A stretch of DNA of 7,396 nt, taken from the NCBI GenBank assembly GCA_947304085.1, contig CAMZAC010000027.1:1-7396 (forward strand), written 5' to 3'. This document shows positions 1 through 5,652 of this stretch, one piece after another. The DNA comes from an uncultured Alphaproteobacteria bacterium. GTDB taxonomy: Bacteria > Pseudomonadota > Alphaproteobacteria > Rs-D84. The notes under the pieces are model-generated. The model made no database searches. It was not told the DNA's origin and saw nothing but the letters and a program-made list of their open reading frames with translations. Made by a program: the position numbers and the translations under genes. Position 1 is the stretch's first letter. Every line of letters starts with the position of its first letter.

Positions 1-236
1 GTGGAACCACGTTCGTCGCAATTACCAGCAATTTGGATTTTTACGTCTTCGTGATTTTTCATATACAAAGATTGACCCAACAAGTTATCGTTTGCTTCAT
101 CTGAAATTTCAGCAGAATTAAAAGCAAAGAATACACGTTGGTCGTTCAAATCAGCTGGTTCTTCAATACCGCAACCAGAGCACGCAGCCAACAGTCCGGC
201 AACACCAGCCAACAAAGCAAAGTTTTTTATTTTCAT
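1..236 (-). CDS. pal: Pal, peptidoglycan-associated outer-membrane lipoprotein (5' part only, cut by window edge)
   Basis: Reading the minus strand from the ATG at 236 gives 78 codons that run off the window. Residues 1-19 form a lipoprotein signal peptide: a basic start (MKIKN), a hydrophobic stretch and the lipobox LAAC, with Cys19 as the expected lipidated residue. After a short linker comes the start of an OmpA-like domain with VFFAFNSAEIS (about 35-45) and the Pal motif GNCDERGS near the end. Pal anchors the outer membrane to peptidoglycan and works with the Tol system during constriction; this is family knowledge. The C-terminal two thirds of the domain and any tol genes lie outside the window. 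A ribosome site AAGGGAG (244-250, read on the minus strand) sits 7 nt before the ATG. The longer minus-strand ORF over the same bases is in another frame and has no family likeness. Assignment is confident despite truncation. Confidence 0.93.
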   Translation of the reverse strand, partial: MKIKNFALLAGVAGLLAACSGCGIEEPADLNDQRVFFAFNSAEISDEANDNLLGQSLYMKNHEDVKIQIAGNCDERGS

Positions 237-310
237 GAAAATACTCCCTTGAGTTTTTGTTGCTCAAATTATATTGTATATTAAAAACTAGAAAAAAGCA
301 AGGACAAAAC
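237..310. promoter_or_regulatory. Divergent intergenic region with promoter-like elements for pal (-) and the glycosylase gene (+)
   Basis: For pal, a perfect TATAAT lies on the minus strand at 273-268, followed by a leader of about 25 nt. The expected -35 position 17 nt upstream (296-291) reads TTTTTC, so it is poor. For the plus strand, TTGAGT (249-254), 17 nt, TATTGT (272-277) is a plausible weak sigma-70 pair. The two -10 elements overlap, so the polymerases would compete. In AT-rich DNA such matches arise often by chance. The pal -10 is the better of the two. Confidence 0.3.
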
Positions 311-1060
311 ATGAGAAATAATCCTTTAAAAGATTTAGATATGGCTGGCGTTCGTTGGGAGCTGGTAGAAAGCTTGACAGAAGCACCCACAAAAAAAACA
401 TCAATACAACAAAATTTTTCAGACATTGCGAATCGTTCTGCAACAAAACCTATTATCGTTCCTGCATCTGCACCGATTACATTGGATACCGTAAAATTGA
501 TGGCTACAAGACCAACTGATATCGCATCTTTGACACGTATGATTTGCGAATTTAATCATCCTTTGCGCAGTAATGCGACAAACGTTGTTTTACCAAACAT
601 TGCAAAACAACCAAACGGCTTATTGATTATAACAGATATTCCCAGCGCAGAAGATGATTTAGCCGGTAAAATTTTATCCGGGGACGCTGGCGAATTAATA
701 GATAAAATGCTGTCTGCAATTGAAATGTCGCGCAATAAAGTATCTATTGTTCCTCTTGTTTTTTGGCGCACTCCTGGCGGTCGCACCCCAAACCGTGAAG
801 AATTAGATTTGGTGCGCCCACTTGTTGATAAAATGATTGAAATGCTACAACCAAAGCTTATCATTACTTTGGGAACATTGGCTGCCACAGAAATTGCACA
901 AACTAACTTAAAAGACAAACATGGTTGCGAAATTCAAACAGAGCAGGGGTATACAGTTATTCCGATATATCACCCAAATTATTTGATTTTGAAACCAAGT
1001 GCGAAACGCGAAGTTTGGGATACATTGAAAAATGTGCAAAACTTGTTGAAAAATCATTAA
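311..1060 (+). CDS. Divergent uracil-DNA glycosylase, family-4-like (alphaproteobacterial type)
   Basis: The 249-residue product resembles alphaproteobacterial family 4 uracil-DNA glycosylases, which cut uracil from DNA to start base excision repair. Visible landmarks are an N-terminal helix (MAGVRWELVE, 11-20), a low-complexity linker (about 25-60), SNATNVV (87-93), AGELIDKML (126-134), WRTPGGRTPNREEL (152-165, family WRPPGNRTP), QPKLIITLG (180-188) and the C-terminal HPNYL motif (221-225) followed by KREVW. The usual first motif GEAPG is TDIPS here (108-112), the usual GRPFVG is GKILSG (119-124), and the four iron-sulfur cysteine positions are not cysteine. Activity is therefore uncertain. 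The ATG at 311 is chosen because AAGGA (300-304) sits 6 nt before it; an in-frame ATG at 257 would add 18 residues without a ribosome site and would overlap the promoter region. infC follows 42 nt downstream with no terminator between. An A8 run lies near the 5' end (391-398). Confidence 0.8.
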   Translation: MRNNPLKDLDMAGVRWELVESLTEAPTKKTSIQQNFSDIANRSATKPIIVPASAPITLDTVKLMATRPTDIASLTRMICEFNHPLRSNATNVVLPNIAKQPNGLLIITDIPSAEDDLAGKILSGDAGELIDKMLSAIEMSRNKVSIVPLVFWRTPGGRTPNREELDLVRPLVDKMIEMLQPKLIITLGTLAATEIAQTNLKDKHGCEIQTEQGYTVIPIYHPNYLILKPSAKREVWDTLKNVQNLLKNH

Positions 1061-1074
1061 ATATAGTTAATAAT
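1046..1074 (+). promoter_or_regulatory. Probable sigma-70-type promoter of infC
   Basis: TTGAAA (1046-1051), a 17-nt spacer and AATAAT (1069-1074) each match the consensus hexamers in 5 of 6 positions. The -35 lies inside the 3' end of the glycosylase gene. Transcription would start near 1081 and leave a leader of about 22 nt that holds the infC ribosome site. The sequence is AT-rich, so chance is possible, but the fit and position are good. Confidence 0.5.
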
Positions 1075-1090
1075 CTGTTTATAGATATCA

Positions 1091-1105
1091 AAGGAGTATA
1101 CGATT
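1091..1105 (+). promoter_or_regulatory. Strong ribosome site with ATT start codon of infC
   Basis: AAGGAG at 1091-1096 is followed by 6 nt and then ATT at 1103-1105. An in-frame TAG lies at 1082-1084, and no ATG, GTG or TTG occurs in this frame between it and the ATG at 1211, which is too far downstream to keep the N-terminal domain of IF-3. The Shine-Dalgarno site and the protein alignment therefore both fix the start at ATT. In E. coli, infC also starts with AUU, and IF-3 represses its own translation by discriminating against that codon. Confidence 0.9.
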
Positions 1106-1645
1106 AAACCAGTTAATAACAAAGCCCGCGATACAGGGCCACGCGTAAATGATAAAATATTTGCAAAATCTGTCCAAGTAATAAGTCAAGATGGGCAAAA
1201 TCTTGGTGTTATGGCGGTGGACAATGCTTTAAACATGGCGTATGACGCCGGGTTGGATTTGGTTGAAATAAACGCAAATGCAAACCCTGTATTAGTTAAA
1301 ATTATGGATTATGGTAAATATAAATATGAACAAAAAAAGCGTGCTAATGAAGCCCGCAAAAAACAAAAAACCATAGAATTACGCGAAGTTTGGGTTACCC
1401 CAGTAATAGAAGAAAATGACTTTAATATAAAAATGAAAAAAGTATTTGAGTTTTTAAGCGATGGCAATAAAGTCAAAATTGCAGTAATGACACATGGTGA
1501 TAAAAAAATTCTGGCACGCAGTCGTGATGCTGTGCCACAATTGTTTGAACGTATTATTGCGATGATTGGTTACAAAGGAACTTTGGAATCAAAATCAAAA
1601 CCCGAAGAACGAACAAAATCTATAATCATCGCACCAGCAAAATAA
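1103..1645 (+). CDS. infC: Translation initiation factor IF-3
   Basis: The 180-residue protein has the usual IF-3 length and two-domain layout. IF-3 binds the 30S subunit, keeps it apart from 50S and checks the start codon and initiator tRNA. The N-domain shows GPRVNDKI (about 13-20), LGVMAVDNALNMAYDAGLDLVEI and the hallmark MDYGKYKYEQ (68-77), followed by the lysine-rich linker helix. The C-domain starts at KTIELREVWVTPVIEENDFNIKM (long stretch, about 89-111) and ends in IIIAPAK. Within it, the usual FRGRE block is replaced by THGDKKI (130-136), and the usual EGR near the end is EER (168-170). Translation starts at ATT, which suggests IF-3 autoregulation as in E. coli (inferred). The gene has its own likely promoter and terminator; the common partners rpmI and rplT do not follow. 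Confidence 0.95.
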   Translation: MKPVNNKARDTGPRVNDKIFAKSVQVISQDGQNLGVMAVDNALNMAYDAGLDLVEINANANPVLVKIMDYGKYKYEQKKRANEARKKQKTIELREVWVTPVIEENDFNIKMKKVFEFLSDGNKVKIAVMTHGDKKILARSRDAVPQLFERIIAMIGYKGTLESKSKPEERTKSIIIAPAK

Positions 1646-1649
1646 AAAC

Positions 1650-1671
1650 ACCGCCAAATGGCGGTTTTTTT
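1650..1671 (+). terminator. Intrinsic terminator after infC
   Basis: A 6-bp stem ACCGCC/GGCGGT closes on an AAAT loop (1656-1659) and is followed by seven T (1665-1671). It starts 5 nt after the infC stop codon. It makes infC, alone or with the glycosylase gene, a separate transcription unit from xseB. Confidence 0.88.
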
Positions 1672-1685
1672 ATAAAACATTCAGG

Positions 1686-1714
1686 TTGCAAACATTGATT
1701 TTATGCGGTATCTT
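1686..1714 (+). promoter_or_regulatory. Probable promoter of the xseB-mutS-truB-rpsO operon
   Basis: TTGCAA (1686-1691), a 17-nt spacer and TATCTT (1709-1714) match sigma-70 hexamers in 4 of 6 positions each. It lies directly after the infC terminator, the only place where a promoter for the next gene run is expected. The start would be near 1720, giving a leader of about 20 nt. Confidence 0.45.
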
Positions 1715-1730
1715 AAATCCATAAAATCAA
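1695..1730. repeat. 11-bp perfect inverted repeat around the xseB -10 region
   Basis: TTGATTTTATG (1695-1705) is repeated in reverse complement at 1720-1730 with 14 nt between. The arms flank the proposed -10, and the right arm reaches the first base of the xseB ribosome site AAGGA (1730-1734). It could be an operator, or a hairpin masking the ribosome site in read-through RNA. A chance match in AT-rich DNA cannot be excluded. Confidence 0.5.
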
Positions 1731-1740
1731 AGGATAAAAC

Positions 1741-1944
1741 ATGGATTCAAACAAACTTTCTTTTGAAGAAGCCTATAAACAATTAACTGAACTTGTGCAA
1801 AAAATGGAATCTGGCGAAATGCCGTTGGCTGATTCTGTTGCAGCATATGAGCAAGGTATAAAATTAAAAGCATATTGTGAACAGTTGTTAAAAGAAGCTG
1901 AATTAAAAATTGAAACATTAAAAGTATCAAACTCTGGCGAATAA
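1741..1944 (+). CDS. xseB: Exodeoxyribonuclease VII small subunit
   Basis: The 67-residue product carries the whole XseB signature: LSFEEAYKQLTELVQKMESG (7-26), then the PLADSVAAYEQGIKL segment (28-42), a cysteine in YCEQLL (45-50) and EAELKIETL. It forms the two-helix hairpin that coats the large subunit XseA in exonuclease VII, a single-strand-specific DNA exonuclease. It is slightly shorter than the E. coli protein (80 residues) but looks complete. AAGGA (1730-1734) lies 6 nt before the ATG. The stop codon is separated from the mutS ATG by one base, so translation of the two is probably coupled. xseA is not in this window. The minus-strand ORFs over this gene are shadows. Confidence 0.94.
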   Translation: MDSNKLSFEEAYKQLTELVQKMESGEMPLADSVAAYEQGIKLKAYCEQLLKEAELKIETLKVSNSGE

Positions 1945-1945
1945 A

Positions 1946-4450
1946 ATGGCTGAAAAAAATAAACTTTCACCCGTGATGCAACAATATGTTGATATGAAGT
2001 CTGAAAACCCAGATGCTCTATTGATGTTTCGTTTAGGTGATTTTTACGAAGCTTTTTTCGAAGATGCAAAAACCGTTAGTGAAACACTCAGTTTGGTTTT
2101 AACACATCGTGGAACAGATGGCTTTGGCGAAAATGTGCCTATGTGTGGTATTCCATGGCACGCATCAGATAATTATTTTGGTCGTTTGGTTAAATCTGGA
2201 TTCAAGGTCGCGTTGGTTGAGCAAATGGAAACCCCACAACAAGCTAAGCAACGCGGACATAAATATATTGAACGCAAAGTCGTTCGCGTTCTGACTTCTG
2301 GAACATTGACAGATGAAAATTTATTAACACCAAAAAAATCTAATTTTTTGGTTTCAATTGTCCCACTGGACAACGCAAAATTTGATATTGCTGGTTGCGA
2401 TATCTCAACCGGTGAAATGTTTGTTGGGACCACGGACAGTATTGTTGACGATATGATTCGAATAAATCCTGCAGAAATCATATATCCAGAAAGTGATGCA
2501 GAAAACCCAACCATAAAAAATCTGCGTGAAATATACAAAACGACACCTGTATATGAAAAGTTGTATATTCGCTCTGATATAAATTTGATTGTTATGCGTG
2601 TATTCGGCGGAAATGTTAAATCTGATACAAAAGAAAAACTTGTTGCAACAACATTATTGGCTGGGTATTTATTTAATACTCAACGGGGGGCAAATGTATC
2701 TTTTCGTGCACCATATGATTTCAAATCTGGTCAACAATTGATTATTGATTCTGCGACATGGAAAAGTTTAGAAATTGACACACCAATAAACGATGGTGGC
2801 GTGTGTTTGTTGGACGTATTAGACAGAACAAAAACGGCATTTGGTGCACGAAAATTACGTTCTTATCTTCGAACTTTGCCATCCGACAAAGATGTAATTT
2901 TATCACGCCAAGAACACATTGGGCATTTATTAACAAATCATTCTTTGATGGCGGAAATAAACGGTGTGTTATCGCGCACTCCAGATGTAAATCGCGCTTT
3001 ATCACGATTATTGGCGGGCCGCGGAACACCACGCGATATACGCAATGTGTCTGAATTTTTGGATATTCTGGATTCCATACGTATGTTTGGATTAAAATTG
3101 GATACAACGTTATCAGAACAATTCAAAAACATAAACACACACGATGATTTTGCAAACGAATTAAAATCTGCATTATCGGATGAATTGCCAACATTTTTCC
3201 GCGATGGTAATGTTATAAAACCAGGATTTAATCTGGCTTTGGATAATATGAGAAAATTATCAACAGGTGCAATGGACACAATTGCTAAATTACAAGCAAA
3301 ATATATAAATGCAACAAACATAAATACACTGAAAATAAAATATAATAACATATTGGGATATTTTATAGAAGTTCCTTCGTCACGTGCAGATACTTTAATG
3401 GCACCAGAATCTGGTTTTATCCATCGTCAAACCATGGCTGGAAATATGCGGTTTACAACACCAGAATTGATTGATTTAGATAACGATATTCGCAGTGCAT
3501 CTGAAAAAGCCGCGGCAATTGAATCAGAAATTATCACAGAATTAATTGATAAAATTCAAAAAATATCAACTGATTTGATGAATACAGCAGATTTAATAGC
3601 TGATGTTGATGTCTGGTTATCTTTGGCAGAATGTGCAGATTTATATTCTTGGGTTCGACCAAATATAACACAAACAAATGATTTTAATATAATTGGTGGA
3701 CGTCATCCTGTTATTGAATATGCTTTACGTCAAAACGGAAATAATTTTGTTAAAAACGATTGTAATTTAAATGATAAATCTATTGCGTTATTAACAGGTC
3801 CAAATATGGCTGGTAAATCGACATATTTACGTCAAAATGCAATTTTGGTTGTTTTGGCGCATCTCGGTTCGTTTGTTCCTGCAAACAAAGCCATGATTGG
3901 TATTTGTGATCAATTATTCAGTCGTGTTGGTGCGTCTGATAATTTAGCTGCAGGTCAATCTACATTTATGGTTGAAATGGTTGAAACCGCAAACATTTTG
4001 AATCGTGCAACACAAAAATCTTTTATTATATTTGATGAAATAGGGCGCGGAACATCAACGTTTGATGGTATGGCAATTGCCCAGGCTGTATTAGAATACC
4101 TAAACACATTAACCCCCCGCACATTATTTGCGACACATTACCACGAATTGACAAGATTGGTTGATGATGAAAAATTAACCAATGTCTCTTGTTTAACAAT
4201 TGATGTTCGTGAACATAATAACGACATTGTTTTTTTACATAAAATTATACCCGGAGTTGCAAACCGTTCTTATGGTATTGCTGTGGCAAAAATGGCAGGG
4301 ATGCCAGACCAGATTGTAAAACGCGCTGAACAGGTATTGGAACATCTTGAAAACAACCAAGAAACGCCAGAAACAAAATCCATAAAACCATCTGTAAAAC
4401 CGGTGGTAGAAGAACCTAAAAAGAATAATCAATTATCATTATTTGGATAA
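1946..4450 (+). CDS. mutS: DNA mismatch repair protein MutS
   Basis: The 834-residue protein recognises mismatched bases and recruits MutL. The mismatch-reading motif is GDFYEAF with Phe33 and Glu35. Connector, lever and clamp domains follow, including a LSRLLAGRGTPRD segment (about 355-367). The ATPase domain (about 560-790) has RHPVIEYAL, Walker A GPNMAGKST (618-626), Walker B FDEIGRGTST with Asp697 and Glu698, and FATHYHEL with His731. The tail is short and charged and ends in QLSLFG, a sliding-clamp-binding motif (829-833). The helical tetramerisation domain that usually follows this motif is absent, and truB starts two bases after the stop, so this end is genuine for this sequence. The start ATG at 1946 fits the family N-terminus; only a weak GGCGA ribosome site precedes it, in line with coupling to xseB. 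Confidence 0.97.
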   Translation: MAEKNKLSPVMQQYVDMKSENPDALLMFRLGDFYEAFFEDAKTVSETLSLVLTHRGTDGFGENVPMCGIPWHASDNYFGRLVKSGFKVALVEQMETPQQAKQRGHKYIERKVVRVLTSGTLTDENLLTPKKSNFLVSIVPLDNAKFDIAGCDISTGEMFVGTTDSIVDDMIRINPAEIIYPESDAENPTIKNLREIYKTTPVYEKLYIRSDINLIVMRVFGGNVKSDTKEKLVATTLLAGYLFNTQRGANVSFRAPYDFKSGQQLIIDSATWKSLEIDTPINDGGVCLLDVLDRTKTAFGARKLRSYLRTLPSDKDVILSRQEHIGHLLTNHSLMAEINGVLSRTPDVNRALSRLLAGRGTPRDIRNVSEFLDILDSIRMFGLKLDTTLSEQFKNINTHDDFANELKSALSDELPTFFRDGNVIKPGFNLALDNMRKLSTGAMDTIAKLQAKYINATNINTLKIKYNNILGYFIEVPSSRADTLMAPESGFIHRQTMAGNMRFTTPELIDLDNDIRSASEKAAAIESEIITELIDKIQKISTDLMNTADLIADVDVWLSLAECADLYSWVRPNITQTNDFNIIGGRHPVIEYALRQNGNNFVKNDCNLNDKSIALLTGPNMAGKSTYLRQNAILVVLAHLGSFVPANKAMIGICDQLFSRVGASDNLAAGQSTFMVEMVETANILNRATQKSFIIFDEIGRGTSTFDGMAIAQAVLEYLNTLTPRTLFATHYHELTRLVDDEKLTNVSCLTIDVREHNNDIVFLHKIIPGVANRSYGIAVAKMAGMPDQIVKRAEQVLEHLENNQETPETKSIKPSVKPVVEEPKKNNQLSLFG

Positions 4451-4452
4451 GC

Positions 4453-5325
4453 ATGGACGGAATTATCATTTTAGATAAAGATAGCGGTCTGTTCAGTAGA
4501 ACAGCTGGATATCGTGTTGCAAAAATGTTCAGAGAAAAAAAATTTGGTCATATTGGAACGTTGGATCCAATGGCCAGTGGTGTTTTGCCCATTGTTATTG
4601 GTAGTGCAACAAAAATGATCCCTTTTATTGAAGATTTTTGCCCAAACAAAAAAGAATATTTATTCGGTCTACGTTTTGGGACAGAAACAGATTCTTTGGA
4701 CATAACAGGAAAAACAATAAAAACATCAAATGTAATTCCAATTGATACCGATATTCAAGATGTTTGTAAAAAATTAGTTGGAGAAACAAACCAGGTGCCT
4801 CCGGCATTTTCTGCTGTACATATAAAAGGGCAACGCGCATATGAACTGGCCCGCAAAGGTGAAATTGTTGAAATAAAGCCACGAAAAATTATTATTTATG
4901 AGCTGGAATATACTGGTAAAACACCGGCAAATGAATATAACTTTCGTGTCGTATGTTCACGTGGGACATATGTTCGTTCAATCGTCCGCGATATTGCGAA
5001 AATGTGCGATACAGTTGCAACAACAACTTATATTCGCAGAACAGAAACAAATGGTTTTTCAATAAAAAATGCTGTAAAACTTGATTTTTTAGAAAAATTG
5101 TTTAATAATAACGGCGACATCAGTAAATATCTGATGGCATCAGATTGTGCACTGGGGGACATTCCGGTAATCAATTTGAATGATGAAGACACAAAATTAT
5201 ATAAAAACGGTGGATTCATAAAAACTGACGAATCAAGCGGTTTACGGCGCGTTTATTCTGATAAAACTTTTGTTGGAATAGGGCGTATTGTTGATGGTTT
5301 GCTTCGTCCACAAAGAACAATTTAA
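4453..5325 (+). CDS. truB: tRNA pseudouridine(55) synthase TruB
   Basis: TruB converts U55 in the T loop of tRNAs to pseudouridine and acts as a tRNA folding helper. The 290-residue product shows the catalytic block [15 protein letters not shown] with nucleophile Asp38, [18 protein letters not shown] with Tyr69, [21 protein letters not shown] (about 114-134), and [15 protein letters not shown] with Tyr173 and Arg175 (168-182), then IRRTETNGF. The C-terminal part (about 233-290) resembles the small PUA-like domain ([23 protein letters not shown]). The N-terminal motif usually written KPxGxTS is KDSGLFS (9-15). The ATG lies 2 nt after the mutS stop with only GGA as a ribosome site, suggesting coupling. 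truB-rpsO adjacency is a common bacterial arrangement; mutS as the upstream neighbour is not. Confidence 0.96.
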   Translation: MDGIIILDKDSGLFSRTAGYRVAKMFREKKFGHIGTLDPMASGVLPIVIGSATKMIPFIEDFCPNKKEYLFGLRFGTETDSLDITGKTIKTSNVIPIDTDIQDVCKKLVGETNQVPPAFSAVHIKGQRAYELARKGEIVEIKPRKIIIYELEYTGKTPANEYNFRVVCSRGTYVRSIVRDIAKMCDTVATTTYIRRTETNGFSIKNAVKLDFLEKLFNNNGDISKYLMASDCALGDIPVINLNDEDTKLYKNGGFIKTDESSGLRRVYSDKTFVGIGRIVDGLLRPQRTI

Positions 5326-5339
5326 CAAAGGAATATATA

Positions 5340-5612
5340 ATGTCCATAACAAAAGAAAAGAAAAGCGAATTGGTCGCTGCGTTCAAAACAAGTGAACACG
5401 ATAATGGTGGTTCTGCGGCATCTCAGGTTGCTGTTTTAACAGAACGTATTAACAATTTAACAGAACATATGAAAGCAAATCACAAAGACGAACATTCAAA
5501 ACGTGGTTTGTTATTGATGGTTAATCGCCGCAAAAAATTGTTGGCATACATCAAAAAGAAAAATGTTTCCGAATATGAAGATTTGATTAAGAAATTGGGT
5601 CTTCGTAAATAA
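5340..5612 (+). CDS. rpsO: 30S ribosomal protein S15
   Basis: The 90-residue protein has the expected length and fold of S15, which binds the central domain of 16S rRNA early in 30S assembly. Conserved features are [20 protein letters not shown] (18-37), the [18 protein letters not shown] stretch (about 40-57) with the rRNA-contacting His and Ser residues, [14 protein letters not shown] and the C-terminus [15 protein letters not shown] (5327-5332) lies 7 nt before the ATG, a better site than truB or mutS have, as suits a highly made ribosomal protein. It is the last gene of the run, with a terminator 4 nt after its stop. pnp, the usual next gene, is missing here. Confidence 0.97.
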   Translation: MSITKEKKSELVAAFKTSEHDNGGSAASQVAVLTERINNLTEHMKANHKDEHSKRGLLLMVNRRKKLLAYIKKKNVSEYEDLIKKLGLRK

Positions 5613-5615
5613 TTC

Positions 5616-5644
5616 AAAAATACCGGCAAATGCCGGTATTTTTT
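5616..5644. terminator. Bidirectional intrinsic terminator between rpsO and the convergent exporter genes
   Basis: A 12-bp perfect stem (5616-5627 with 5632-5643) has a GC core CCGGC/GCCGG, an AAAT loop and A/T tracts on both sides: T6 at 5639-5644 for plus-strand RNA and A5 at 5616-5620 for minus-strand RNA. It sits between the stop codons of rpsO and the permease gene, 40 nt apart, and can serve both. Confidence 0.9.
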
Positions 5645-5652
5645 ATGTGTTT

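Noticed and set aside
257..310. Start of the glycosylase at the upstream ATG 257
   Set aside because: It would add 18 residues without family likeness, has no ribosome site and overlaps the divergent promoter region; ATG 311 has AAGGA at the right distance.
391..398. A8 run in the glycosylase gene, and G6 and C6 runs in mutS, as phase-variation switches
   Set aside because: The runs are short and ordinary for AT-rich coding sequence, and all frames are intact; one sequence cannot show variation.
163..426. Minus-strand ORF of 87 codons across pal and the glycosylase start
   Set aside because: It runs in a different frame from the clear Pal signal peptide and lipobox and shows no family features.
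925..1107. Plus-strand ORF of 60 codons between the glycosylase and infC
   Set aside because: It is mostly an alternate frame of the glycosylase end; the start lies inside a conserved gene and the product has no features.
1211..1213. ATG 1211 as the infC start
   Set aside because: It would remove 36 conserved N-domain residues and has no ribosome site; ATT 1103 has both.
2742..3351. Several ORFs of 80-140 codons on both strands inside mutS
   Set aside because: They lie wholly within a well-conserved gene and have no ribosome sites or recognisable motifs; they are shadow frames.
5326..5339. S15 autoregulatory pseudoknot in the rpsO leader
   Set aside because: The truB-rpsO gap is only 14 nt and I see no convincing paired structure there.
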